Positions 27,164-35,990 of a stretch of DNA of 64,000 bases are shown here, piece by piece. Each line of letters opens with the position of its first letter. Positions within the stretch are counted from its first letter, which is position 1. Under the pieces are notes generated by a model. It did no database searches. It had not been told where the DNA came from and saw only the letters and a list, made by a program, of their open reading frames with translations. Position numbers and translations under genes: made by a program. The stretch is from JAUHWL01 sp964416385 (GTDB lineage: Bacteria; Bacteroidota; Bacteroidia; Flavobacteriales; Schleiferiaceae): positions 4,026-68,025 of the forward strand of contig CAYQDW010000006.1 of assembly GCA_964416385.1 (NCBI GenBank), given 5' to 3'.

Positions 27164-27901
27164 ATGAATTGGAAAACGTTAATCATACTCATTGGTGCAA
27201 CCTTTTTGTTTAGCAGCAGCAAAAACATTCCTGTTTACACAGTGGCAGACCTTACTGGAAAGATTGAACCCGCAGAACATCCCGAATTTGTTCTAGTGCC
27301 AAGCAGCTATACTTCAAAAACCACCTACATGCGCAAGGCGGCTTTTGAGGCATACGCACAAATGGTTTCCGCTGCGCGAAAGGACGGCATAAATCTTACC
27401 ATTGTAAGCGGTACAAGAACGCATGCGCGCCAGCAAGAAATTTGGTCAGAGAAGTGGGAGAATATTGAAGGTGAGCCGATAGAAAAGGCACAAAAAATAC
27501 TTACCTACAGCAGCATGCCAGGTACCAGCCGGCACCATTGGGGTACAGATATTGACCTAAATAGTGTAGAATCAAGCTACTTTGATACACCACAAGGTGC
27601 TGCTGTGTATGGTTGGTTGCAGGCCAACGCCATGCGTTTTGGCTTTTTTCAACCCTACATTGCCAAAGGTGATTACCGATTGCTAGGCTATCACGAAGAA
27701 AAATGGCATTGGAGCTACTTCCCTATTGCAGATCAAATGTTGAGGGCTTACAAACGTATCGTTACGTACAACCATATTACGGGCTTTCCTGGAGCAGAAA
27801 TCGCAGAAGAGGTGGGTGTTATAGAAGAATTTGTGAATGGCATTCCAGACTTACACCAGATGCATGGCGGTTTATTTACAACAGATCCAGATACTCCGTG
27901 A
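27164..27901 (+). CDS. Exported M15-family (VanY-like) D-Ala-D-Ala carboxypeptidase
   Basis: 245 residues with an N-terminal export signal (MNWKTLIILIGATFLFSSS). M15B zinc-peptidase motifs: LTIVSGTRTHARQQEIW, then SRHHWGTDIDLN (zinc His and Asp in SxHxxGxxxD) and EEKWHWSYFP (catalytic Glu and third zinc ligand in ExxWH). It should cleave D-Ala-D-Ala or related peptides in peptidoglycan in the periplasm. The stop codon overlaps the GTG start of the next gene (GTGA), so the pair is probably translationally coupled. Confidence 0.88.
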   Translation: MNWKTLIILIGATFLFSSSKNIPVYTVADLTGKIEPAEHPEFVLVPSSYTSKTTYMRKAAFEAYAQMVSAARKDGINLTIVSGTRTHARQQEIWSEKWENIEGEPIEKAQKILTYSSMPGTSRHHWGTDIDLNSVESSYFDTPQGAAVYGWLQANAMRFGFFQPYIAKGDYRLLGYHEEKWHWSYFPIADQMLRAYKRIVTYNHITGFPGAEIAEEVGVIEEFVNGIPDLHQMHGGLFTTDPDTP

Positions 27902-28785
27902 AACTACATCTTGTAACGCTAAGCCTTTGTTTTAGCTTTTTTTGCGGGGCACAAAATCAACAAGCTTATGCCTGGTGGAATACCATTCATAATTGGGATG
28001 GCGTGCAGAGTTGGAGTAATTATATACCTATGGTGCCTGGTAAAATGGGCCCGAATGCCCTGCCCGTTCCTGATAATCAGGTTGGCCGAATTGATACAAC
28101 ATTGAACTTTCTGCTCTCGCAAGAAGTGCATAAAGCGCCCAACGACTTTACCACCAATGTGTTTACGCGCGTAAACATCCCCATAAAAAATGCCGCTGCA
28201 TTAAGCCTTTGGTGGGTGCCCTTTGAATACTTTAAAACAGATTCTGTAGTGCGCGATTCTCGTGCTGCCCGTACCAGAAATGCCACCGGAACAGCGATGG
28301 GTGATGTGTATATCGGTATGCACATTCCTGTGATTACAGACAAAAATGGCTGGCCAGATTTGCTGCTAAGCATCAATTTAAAAACAGCAAGTGGAACGCG
28401 TTTGCATGATGCACGTTTTACGGATAGCCCGGGTTATTGGTTTGAACTCAGTGCCGGCAAAACATTTAATTGGTCTGCCAAAAACACCATCCGCTGGTAT
28501 GCAAGCAGTGGGTTTTACGTTTACCAAACCAATCGCACAGATTATTTTCAAAATGATGCTTTTATGATTGGTGGTGGCATTGATATTTGTGCAAACAACT
28601 TCAGCCTACGGGTGCAAACAAACAGCTACGTTGGTTATCTCAATGACTTTGATACGCCATTAGTGGTGCGCTGTGAAATGCGCTACAATCTTAAAAAACA
28701 GATTCTTTTCGCGCGTATCCAACGGGGAAACTTCTCTTATCCCTTTACGTCTTTTAGGGTTGGTGCTGAATTTATTCTGCGCTAA
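27898..28785 (+). CDS. Exported protein of unknown function, coupled to M15 peptidase
   Basis: 295 residues from GTG 27898, whose last two bases are part of the TGA of the upstream gene. The same frame is open back to 27703, but the signal peptide (MKLHLVTLSLCFSFFCGAQ) fixes the start at this GTG. The mature part is rich in aromatic residues and alternating strands (AWWNTIHNWDGVQSWSNYI, ALSLWWVPFEYFKT, DVYIGMHIPVI, FSLRVQTNSYVGYL) and ends in FRVGAEFILR. This fits a small outer membrane beta-barrel, but I do not recognise the family. Overlap with a peptidoglycan peptidase suggests a shared envelope role. Confidence 0.75.
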   Translation: MKLHLVTLSLCFSFFCGAQNQQAYAWWNTIHNWDGVQSWSNYIPMVPGKMGPNALPVPDNQVGRIDTTLNFLLSQEVHKAPNDFTTNVFTRVNIPIKNAAALSLWWVPFEYFKTDSVVRDSRAARTRNATGTAMGDVYIGMHIPVITDKNGWPDLLLSINLKTASGTRLHDARFTDSPGYWFELSAGKTFNWSAKNTIRWYASSGFYVYQTNRTDYFQNDAFMIGGGIDICANNFSLRVQTNSYVGYLNDFDTPLVVRCEMRYNLKKQILFARIQRGNFSYPFTSFRVGAEFILR

Positions 28786-28795
28786 ACCAGCTTTG

Positions 28796-29656
28796 CTATA
28801 TCGCAATTCTAAGCGTATTCAGCATAATAAGTAATAATGTGGTGAGCGATTTTCTTCCACCTTTAAGATAAAAAGATTTCGCCTTTTCATGTTCACCTAA
28901 CTTGTGTAACTGCCGAGCAGCTTCATAATATTTACGTGATATGCTCAATTGGTATTGCGCTGGTGTGATGAGTTTTTCTTGTATGGCAAGCTGTAGCGCC
29001 CCTTCCACCTTTTGTAAATGATCTTCTAACCGACCGGTAACTCCAGTGGCCATACGGTAGATGGTGAGTGGCGTTGCAAGCGCCAGCATGGATATTTTGG
29101 CATTGAAAAAGCGCAACCAGAGTACCAAGTCTTCTACCTGATTTCTATCCTCAACAAATCCGTTTGCTGCCAAAAAAATGTCTTTTTTTATGGCTATGGC
29201 AGATGGCACAAAGGGATTACCCTTCGCGATAAATTCTTCTACACTATTAACTTGCCAAAAGTTACGCGCCCGCATGCGGCCATTGGGATATAACTCAAAT
29301 ATTTGATGATAGATAAACGCAAACTGGGGATTTTGCGCTATGGCGTTAGCCAGCAATTGCAATTTGTGTGGTGCCCAATAATCATCTGCATCTAAAAAAA
29401 CAAGCCATTCGCCCTTTGCGGCTTTAGTAGCGCAATTTCGAGCTTGCCCCAGGCCGCGATTCTTTTGATTAATAACATTAAAATTATGATGGTTTGCCAA
29501 ATATTCTTCTATAATTGCTGCGCTATCATCTGTACTGCCATCATTTACCAAGCATACTTCGTAGTTGGTATAGCTTTGGTCAATTATGCTTTGCAATGTT
29601 TGTGCAAGCGTATTGGCCGCATTGTAAACAGGTATTATGATGCTAAATAATGGCAT
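28796..29656 (-). CDS. Glycosyltransferase family 2
   Basis: 286 residues. GT-A fold start MPLFSIIIPVYNAANTL, then SIIDQSYTNYEVCLVNDGST, the first-Asp motif, and WLVFLDADDYWAPHKL, the DXD-like metal site. EDLVLWLRFFN provides the downstream acidic motif. It transfers an activated sugar to a glycan, probably a surface polysaccharide, at the inner face of the membrane. Its ATG overlaps the upstream GT2 stop by one base (TAATG), and it is the last gene of a sulfotransferase-GT2-GT2 operon. Confidence 0.87.
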   Translation of the reverse strand: MPLFSIIIPVYNAANTLAQTLQSIIDQSYTNYEVCLVNDGSTDDSAAIIEEYLANHHNFNVINQKNRGLGQARNCATKAAKGEWLVFLDADDYWAPHKLQLLANAIAQNPQFAFIYHQIFELYPNGRMRARNFWQVNSVEEFIAKGNPFVPSAIAIKKDIFLAANGFVEDRNQVEDLVLWLRFFNAKISMLALATPLTIYRMATGVTGRLEDHLQKVEGALQLAIQEKLITPAQYQLSISRKYYEAARQLHKLGEHEKAKSFYLKGGRKSLTTLLLIMLNTLRIAI

Positions 29657-30717
29657 TAATAGTCAAAGTATTTGCCAGGAAAGAGCCGAGAACGTAACTT
29701 CTTAAAAAAGGGCTTAATGTGCATCCAGTTTAAAATATTGCCAATTAGAACAAAGACGGCATTAGAAATAATGTGCAAACCTATTCTTGGACGCTTGATT
29801 CTAAAAAACAAGAACAGTCGCCAATTTTGCGTCATATATTGTTTGGTAATGCGCTGCCGAAAAAGGCTTCCACCCCACCACGAAGCCACATTTTTCCACG
29901 CTTGTTGCATCTTTTCAGGATCTACCTTAACGTGTTTACTGATGTAATTAAGTGTGTAGATAATTTCATCATACACCACATGATCTGCATTGGCTTTGTG
30001 CCTTTGCGTATTTTGATGCATTCTAAAATAATTGAGATGGTCAGCGATAAAGGCAAGATCACTCCGCAAAAGCATTTTTACATAAAAAAACCAATCGCCA
30101 TTTAAACGCCAACCCGTTTCTGCGCCACCGGCTTCCAGATAAATACGCTTTCTAAACAGCGCACCACTGGCATTGGGAATGGTATTACTAAAAATTAAAT
30201 AATTGGCTACTTCGCTTGCGCCATCAACAATAAAATCCTTTTCCCAGCGCTGCGATTTATAGATAAATAAATAATTCTCATTAAAGCTGTTAACCCATTC
30301 ATCAGATTCATTTACAATCGCACTTTGTGCAAAGGCAATACCAACATTTGGATTATCAGTTAACAATGGTACAAGCCGCCCAAGCAAGGTTGGCTCGCAA
30401 TAATCATCACTCTCAGCAATCCAGATGTATTCGCCCTTGGCAAGAGATACGCCCTTATTCCATTGTGCAAAGGTGCTGCCTGAATTTTTTTCATTCGGAT
30501 AAACGGAAATGCGCGCATCTCGCTTGGCATAATCGGCAATAACCTCTAAAGAATGATCTGTTGAGCAATCATCTAGGATGAGCACCTCAAAATCTGTAAA
30601 GGTTTGAAAAAGCACACTTTCTATGCGTTTAGGTAAAAACCTAGCGTGATTATAATTGGGGATTATGACAGATACTTTAGGCAAAGTGTGTTTGTTTTCG
30701 GGGATGAAAATAGCCAA
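29656..30717 (-). CDS. Glycosyltransferase family 2
   Basis: 353 residues. LPKVSVIIPNYNHARFLPKR and SVLFQTFTDFEVLILDDCST are typical GT2; EYIWIAESDDYCEPTLLGRL holds the DXD-like site and NGDWFFYVKML the acidic motif. The C-terminal about 90 residues (WWGGSLFRQRITKQYM and a basic end) are less conserved. It lies 2 nt after the sulfotransferase gene and 1 nt overlapping the next GT2, so all three are one operon. Sugar donor unknown. Confidence 0.87.
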   Translation of the reverse strand: MAIFIPENKHTLPKVSVIIPNYNHARFLPKRIESVLFQTFTDFEVLILDDCSTDHSLEVIADYAKRDARISVYPNEKNSGSTFAQWNKGVSLAKGEYIWIAESDDYCEPTLLGRLVPLLTDNPNVGIAFAQSAIVNESDEWVNSFNENYLFIYKSQRWEKDFIVDGASEVANYLIFSNTIPNASGALFRKRIYLEAGGAETGWRLNGDWFFYVKMLLRSDLAFIADHLNYFRMHQNTQRHKANADHVVYDEIIYTLNYISKHVKVDPEKMQQAWKNVASWWGGSLFRQRITKQYMTQNWRLFLFFRIKRPRIGLHIISNAVFVLIGNILNWMHIKPFFKKLRSRLFPGKYFDY

Positions 30718-30719
30718 TT

Positions 30720-31460
30720 TCAGGCGCCATAGCCCAATTTATTGTAGACTGCGCTGTTTGAAGCTAATGCTTGTAAGGCAGGTGGCGCAGCATGATGCGA
30801 TTTTTGCTTGATGTGCAAATGTGCCCGAAGGTCTACACCCAAAAAACGGTTTAGTGTGATCAATTCAGAATTGTCGTTTTCTACGAGCGCTTCATATTTT
30901 ATCTGATGATAATTGTTGTGCAATAAATCACGATATGAAATGCCTTGAGCAACGTATTTCTCCCAAAGTCTAAAATTAAAAGCAAGGTCATCTAATCTAG
31001 CGTCATGTACTTCACCACTTATACTATTTCGCGCTTTTAAACTTTGTGCCACGGCCATACCATCGCGCACCACATGCAAGACTTTGGCATTGGGAAATAG
31101 CTTTAACCAAACAGGAAGCGTAAATGTATTGCGTGGGTCTTTCCAGCCCCATCGCATGGCATGGCAAGCCCGCAGCCGCCAAGGGTTTTGCGAAACCGCT
31201 TTGATGTGTTCTGCGTAAAGTTGGTTTGCGGTAAAAGGTAAATCTTGATCGTTTTTTGGTGTTGATGGATTTATCCAATCGGCACCGGCAGCTGCTAAGA
31301 TTTGTTGGTTTAAGCTCAAAAAGTGTAAGGCCTCACCGTTATGTTCTCTAAAAACCCCCATGAATATCCCAGATTTATTGAGGGCTTCTGCTACAAGGGT
31401 GGTACCTGAGCGGTGCATACCGATCACAATAATTGGGCTATTGATGGTATTTGTCAACAT
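30720..31460 (-). CDS. Sulfotransferase family protein
   Basis: 246 residues from ATG at 31460 (MLTNTINSPIIVIGMHRSGT); the longer frame to 31493 adds eleven residues. IIVIGMHRSGTTLVAEAL is the 5'-PSB loop that binds PAPS, and KVLHVVRDGMAVAQSLKAR carries the 3'-phosphate-binding Arg and Ser. WGWKDPRNTFTLPVWL is also typical. It probably sulfates a carbohydrate, in line with two GT2 genes directly downstream in the same operon, so a sulfated surface glycan is plausible. No PAPS synthesis gene is in the window. Confidence 0.85.
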   Translation of the reverse strand: MLTNTINSPIIVIGMHRSGTTLVAEALNKSGIFMGVFREHNGEALHFLSLNQQILAAAGADWINPSTPKNDQDLPFTANQLYAEHIKAVSQNPWRLRACHAMRWGWKDPRNTFTLPVWLKLFPNAKVLHVVRDGMAVAQSLKARNSISGEVHDARLDDLAFNFRLWEKYVAQGISYRDLLHNNYHQIKYEALVENDNSELITLNRFLGVDLRAHLHIKQKSHHAAPPALQALASNSAVYNKLGYGA

Positions 31461-31639
31461 AATTTCGGCAGCAAGATGCGAAATGTAACGCACTCTTCAA
31501 TAACGCGCATTTGCATTACCAACTAGCCTAATACATCCATTTAAGTTGATAAACAATATTTGATTAAATCAAACATATAATGTGAGAAGCAACGGCATAT
31601 CAGGATATTATAAACCTCTAAATATCTAACCTAAGGAGT

Positions 31640-32392
31640 TTAAAGGTCTTGCAGACGTTTAAGCTTGGTTTTTCGCAATTCAAAATTTTGACCGAGATAC
31701 ACTTTGCGCACCTGCTCATCTGCAGCTAATTCTTCTGCAGAGCCCGATTTTAGGATGGCACCTTCAAACATGAGATATGTGCGATCTGTAATGGCGAGCG
31801 TTTCTTGCACATTATGGTCTGTAATAAGAATACCTATATTTTTCATTTTTAGGCTGTAAATAATACTCTGAATATCTTCTACAGCAATAGGGTCAACCCC
31901 TGCGAAGGGTTCATCTAAAAGAATAAAATTTGGCCTTACCGCAAGTGCACGGGCAATTTCCGTTCGTCTACGCTCACCACCACTCAGTAAATCACCACGG
32001 TTTTTACGGATGTGTTGTAGACCAAATTCATCCAACAGCTTTTCTAGCTCAGCCTGCTGTTCTTTTTTGCTGAGTTTGGTCATTTGCAACACGCCTCTAA
32101 TATTATCTTCTATGCTTAGCTTCCTAAAAACGGAGGCCTCTTGTGCCAAATACCCGATTCCCTTTTGCGCCCTTTTATACATTGGTGCGCGCGTAATGTC
32201 TTCGTCATTGATGTAGACATGGCCTTCATTAGGTTTAATAAGGCCCACTACCATGTAAAAGGATGTTGTTTTTCCAGCACCGTTTGGCCCTAGTAGTCCA
32301 ACTATTTCGCCACGATTTACCTCAAAGCTTACGCCTTTTACAACACTGCGCTTACCGTAGCGCTTAACAATATTTTCAGCTCTTAATTTCAT
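31640..32392 (-). CDS. lptB: LPS export ABC transporter ATP-binding protein LptB
   Basis: 250 residues. Walker A LLGPNGAGKTTSFYMVVGL, Q-loop YLAQEASVFRKLSIEDNI, signature LLSGGERRRTEIARALAV, Walker B FILLDEPFAGVDPIAVEDI and H-loop ITDHNVQETL. The GPNGAGKTTSFYM and LLSGGERRR forms are specific to LptB. It powers removal of LPS from the inner membrane with LptFG and its bridge to the outer membrane. Its ATG overlaps the tatC stop by 4 nt. A short C-terminal extension (ELRKTKLKRLQDL) follows the usual end. Confidence 0.95.
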   Translation of the reverse strand: MKLRAENIVKRYGKRSVVKGVSFEVNRGEIVGLLGPNGAGKTTSFYMVVGLIKPNEGHVYINDEDITRAPMYKRAQKGIGYLAQEASVFRKLSIEDNIRGVLQMTKLSKKEQQAELEKLLDEFGLQHIRKNRGDLLSGGERRRTEIARALAVRPNFILLDEPFAGVDPIAVEDIQSIIYSLKMKNIGILITDHNVQETLAITDRTYLMFEGAILKSGSAEELAADEQVRKVYLGQNFELRKTKLKRLQDL

Positions 32393-33216
32393 ACCAAGCC
32401 CGCTTTTATTCGTTGGCGCTCAATTCTTGCACTTACGCGGATACTTATTTCGTATAACAATAGTACGGGTAATGTTACTAAGATTTGGCTCGTAAGATCT
32501 GGAGGTGTAATGATGGCCGATAAAATTAGGATGAGCACAATGGCATGTTTGCGATACGTTTTCATTAGTGCAGGGGTTAGCAACCCTGCTTTTGAAAGAA
32601 AATAAACGATTACCGGTAACTCAAATACCAGCCCAGATGCAAGCGTAACTGAGGTAATAGTTGATATGAATGAAGAAAGGTCTATTCTGTTAATCACCTC
32701 ATCACTAACGGTGTAAGTGGTTAAAAATTGAACTGAAAATGGTGAAATGATAAAATATCCAAAAGCTACCCCAGATAAAAAGAGAAATGAAGAAATAAAT
32801 ATGATGCCGCGTGATGATTTACGCTCATTGGGGTGGAGACCCGGACTAACAAAACGCCAAAATTCATAGATGATATAGGGGAATGCTACAATAAATCCGG
32901 CAACAAAACTTACCCAGAGATGCGTTGTAAATTGACCTGCCATGCGCATGTTCAGTAGCTCAAATGGCATTTCTGAAAAACAAAATAGGCTGCCACCAAG
33001 TTGTTCACTGAACCAACAAAAGATTCTATATGTTATAAAACTTGGATTTTTTGGCCCAAAGATGATTTGGTCAAAAACGATTTTTTTGTTCATGAAAGCC
33101 AGAATGCTTACCGCAAGAATTGCTATTGTAGACCGAATAAGATGCCACCGGAGTTCTTCCAGGTGGTCTAGAAAGCTCATTTCATTCGTATCTTTCTTCG
33201 TTCCTTTAGCTGCCAT
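32389..33216 (-). CDS. tatC: Twin-arginine translocase subunit TatC
   Basis: 275 residues with six membrane helices. SFLDHLEELRWHLIRS is the hallmark N-terminal motif with the conserved glutamate that binds the RR signal; YEFWRFVSPGLHPNERK and GVAFGYF also match. The N-terminus has a short lysine-rich extension (MAAKGTKKDTNEM). It recognises folded Tat substrates at the inner membrane. It overlaps lptB by 4 nt. tatA/B are not in the window. Confidence 0.95.
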   Translation of the reverse strand: MAAKGTKKDTNEMSFLDHLEELRWHLIRSTIAILAVSILAFMNKKIVFDQIIFGPKNPSFITYRIFCWFSEQLGGSLFCFSEMPFELLNMRMAGQFTTHLWVSFVAGFIVAFPYIIYEFWRFVSPGLHPNERKSSRGIIFISSFLFLSGVAFGYFIISPFSVQFLTTYTVSDEVINRIDLSSFISTITSVTLASGLVFELPVIVYFLSKAGLLTPALMKTYRKHAIVLILILSAIITPPDLTSQILVTLPVLLLYEISIRVSARIERQRIKAGLV

Positions 33217-33372
33217 TTATTCCTTTTCTTTCGGGTTGCAAATGTTACAAAACTTGCGTTAGTACCTTTCTAATTCTAGAAACTTTGACGTTGAATAAAC
33301 AATAAATTTTCAAATCACCTATTCTAATAATATTTGTACTTTGACCAGAATATTTCAACTACAACAAAAACA

Positions 33373-35565
33373 ATGAGCGTTGCAGACCAAAGCCCCACAA
33401 ACTTTTTAAAAAAGTTTTTTGGATTTAGCAATTTTAAGGGTAACCAAGAAAAAATTGTAACCAGCTTACTTGCTGGTAATGACACTTTTGTGATTATGCC
33501 TACCGGAGGCGGTAAGAGTTTATGCTATCAATTACCTGCCGTAATGCAAGAAGGTGTTGCCATTGTGGTATCTCCATTAATTGCATTAATGAAAAATCAG
33601 GTTGATGCCCTTCGCGGTTTTTCTACTGAAAATGGCATCGCGCACGTACTTAATTCATCCCTAACAAAGCGCGAAACCATTCAGGTTAAAGAAGATTTGC
33701 GCAGTGGAGTTACAAAACTTTTATACGTTGCTCCAGAATCGCTAAACAAAGAAGACAACATACAGCTGTTACGAGAAATTAAAATTTCATTCTTCGCTAT
33801 TGATGAAGCGCACTGTATTTCTGAATGGGGGCATGACTTTCGCCCTGAGTACCGCAATATTAGAAGTGCCATCCAAAAGATTGGGCGTAAACCTACCATC
33901 GCCCTAACAGCCACGGCTACGCCAAAGGTGCAAAGTGACATTCTAAAAACGTTAGGTATGGAAAATGCCAATGTTTTTAGAGCATCCTTCAACCGTGAAA
34001 ATCTCTACTATGAGATTCGTCCGAAGGTTAACATCGACAAAGAAATCATCAAAATATTTTCTGCCTACAAAGGGCAAAGCGGTATTGTGTATTGCTTGAG
34101 CCGCGCCAAAGTTGAAGAACTTGCGCAGACCTTACAGGTTAACGGCATTAATGCACTACCCTACCATGCCGGTTTAGATGCTGGCACACGCTCTAGAACG
34201 CAAGATGCCTTTTTGATGGAGGATATTGACGTTATTGTAGCCACCATAGCTTTTGGTATGGGTATTGACAAACCTGACGTTAGGCACGTAATTCATTATG
34301 ATATGCCTAAAAGCCTTGAAAGCTATTACCAAGAAACTGGTCGCGCTGGCCGTGATGGCGGCGAAGGAAATTGCATCGCTTTTTACAGTATTAAAGACAT
34401 TGAGAAGCTGGAAAAATTCTTAGCGAAAAAACCAGTTGCTGAGCAAGAAATTGGTAAACAATTGCTACAAGAAGCTCTAGGCTATGCAGAAACAAGCATG
34501 TGCCGCAGAAAATACCTCCTTTACTATTTTGGTGAAGAGTTTGACGAAGAAAATTGCAACAATATGTGCGATAATCACCGTCATCCTAAAAAGAAGTTTG
34601 ATGCCTCAGAAGAGTTAGAGCAAATCTTAGAAACGGTTGAAGAGAGCGCACAGCGCTTTAAAAGCCAACAGGTTATTAATACGCTTCGCGGAAATTTAAC
34701 TTCAATCTTAAAGACGTATTCCGCCACAAACATGAAACACTGGATGGCGCTAAAAGATAACACGGAGGCCTATATTGACAATATCATTAGGCAAGCCATT
34801 GTTCAAGGTTATCTTGACAAAGACATAGAAACCTACGGGGTATTAAAGTTAACGCAGAAGAGCCGCGACTTTTTAACTAACCCTGAGCCTTTCATGGTGC
34901 CAGAAGAAACCAACTATGGGCAGCTAGACTTGTCTGACAGTCCTGCATCTGCTGGTGGCCGAGGTGCTGCACTAGATAGTACACTTTTTGATATGCTCAA
35001 AGACCTTACCCGTAAGGTTGCCAAGAAAAAAGATGTGCCGCCATACGCGGTTTTTCAGGAGCCTAGCCTACAAGAAATGTGCTTTAATTACCCTTGCACG
35101 TTAGATGAATTAAAGAATATAAGTGGCGTTGGCGAAGGAAAAGCCAAAAAATTTGGTCAGCCTTTTGTTGAAATGATTGCACAATATGTAGCCGATAATG
35201 ACATAGAACGCCCTATGGATATGGTGGTGAAATCTGTGGCCAACAAAAGCGTTAACAAGGTTTACTTTATTACTAGCATCGATAAGAAATTACCGCTTAC
35301 AGATATTGCCTCGGCAAAAGGGTTGAGCATGGATGACCTTATTAAAGAGCTAGAAGCCATTGTATTTTCTGGCACACGCCTCAACATAGACTATTACCTA
35401 AGTGATGTGTTAGACGAAGATTCTATTGAAGAAATCTACGATTACTTTATGGATGATGCTGAAGATGGCACCCTTGAAGAAGCCGTAAAAGAATTTGGCG
35501 AAGACTACTCAGAGGAGGAAATCCGCTTAGTAAGGCTCAAATTTATGAGTGAGGTAGCCAACTAA
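33373..35565 (+). CDS. recQ: ATP-dependent DNA helicase RecQ
   Basis: 730 residues from ATG 33373 (MSVADQSPTNFLKKFFGFSN). Helicase motifs: I PTGGGKSLCYQLPA, II DEAHCISEWGHDFRPEY, III ALTATATPKVQSD, VI QETGRAGRDGGEGNCIAF. The zinc-binding RQC part has cysteines in MCRRKYLLYYFGEEFDEENC and NNMCDNH, a winged helix follows, then an HRDC domain (about 530-620, ISGVGEGKAKKFGQPFVEMI). About 110 further acidic residues form a C-terminal extension. It unwinds recombination and repair intermediates 3' to 5'. A strong terminator follows. Confidence 0.95.
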   Translation: MSVADQSPTNFLKKFFGFSNFKGNQEKIVTSLLAGNDTFVIMPTGGGKSLCYQLPAVMQEGVAIVVSPLIALMKNQVDALRGFSTENGIAHVLNSSLTKRETIQVKEDLRSGVTKLLYVAPESLNKEDNIQLLREIKISFFAIDEAHCISEWGHDFRPEYRNIRSAIQKIGRKPTIALTATATPKVQSDILKTLGMENANVFRASFNRENLYYEIRPKVNIDKEIIKIFSAYKGQSGIVYCLSRAKVEELAQTLQVNGINALPYHAGLDAGTRSRTQDAFLMEDIDVIVATIAFGMGIDKPDVRHVIHYDMPKSLESYYQETGRAGRDGGEGNCIAFYSIKDIEKLEKFLAKKPVAEQEIGKQLLQEALGYAETSMCRRKYLLYYFGEEFDEENCNNMCDNHRHPKKKFDASEELEQILETVEESAQRFKSQQVINTLRGNLTSILKTYSATNMKHWMALKDNTEAYIDNIIRQAIVQGYLDKDIETYGVLKLTQKSRDFLTNPEPFMVPEETNYGQLDLSDSPASAGGRGAALDSTLFDMLKDLTRKVAKKKDVPPYAVFQEPSLQEMCFNYPCTLDELKNISGVGEGKAKKFGQPFVEMIAQYVADNDIERPMDMVVKSVANKSVNKVYFITSIDKKLPLTDIASAKGLSMDDLIKELEAIVFSGTRLNIDYYLSDVLDEDSIEEIYDYFMDDAEDGTLEEAVKEFGEDYSEEEIRLVRLKFMSEVAN

Positions 35566-35634
35566 ACACAGCTAAAATGTGCCGTTGGGGCAATGCGTAA
35601 TTTGTAATTGCCCTGAACTGATTTCAATTATTAA

Positions 35635-35688
35635 AGCCGCTTTTATTGCATAAACACGATTTATGTCAATAATAGCGGCTATTTTTTG
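35635..35688 (+). terminator. Rho-independent terminator of recQ
   Basis: AGCCGC plus TTATTG on the left (35635-35648) pairs with CAATAA and GCGGCT on the right (35667-35680) with small bulges, then ATTTTTT. About 70 nt after the recQ stop. Confidence 0.7.
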
Positions 35689-35761
35689 TAGATAATTTGC
35701 AACGGTAGTTGGTCACTCATTTTTGCTAACTGGCTTCAACTACCCGAAAAAATGTAAATCT

Positions 35762-35905
35762 TTAATTTAACGTAACCCCTACCTTATTACTACCTACAGG
35801 TAAAACATGGTAGCTTTTGCTGTAGTTAAGCACAAAATCTATACACTTTTTAGGTGCGTTTTGCTGATTAGGCGTACGTTTTTGAGGAAATGTAATTTTT
35901 GGCAT
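35762..35905 (-). CDS. Possible 47-residue basic microprotein
   Basis: Frame from ATG at 35905: MPKITFPQKRTPNQQNAPKK, then a helical CIDFVLNYSKSYHVLPV and a short tail. The shape, a basic unstructured start, an amphipathic helix and a short strand, resembles small uncharacterised proteins I associate with Bacteroidota, but I cannot prove homology. It lies between the sigma-factor terminator and the recQ terminator on the same strand as the sigma gene, so it would need its own promoter or read-through. No exact TAnnTTTG is visible in front. Confidence 0.45.
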   Translation of the reverse strand: MPKITFPQKRTPNQQNAPKKCIDFVLNYSKSYHVLPVGSNKVGVTLN

Positions 35906-35933
35906 AAGCACTATTTGTTGGATATTTTCAACA

Positions 35934-35969
35934 TAAAACGGCCCGTACAATTGCATATTGTACGGGCCG
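35934..35969 (-). terminator. Strong hairpin terminator of the sigma-factor gene
   Basis: CGGCCCGTACAAT (35939-35951), loop TGCAT, ATTGTACGGGCCG (35957-35969): a perfect 13-bp stem 22 nt after the stop at 35991, with a short T-run (TTTT) on the minus strand. Confidence 0.75.
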
Positions 35970-35990
35970 CAAAAATTTGATTGATATTTT

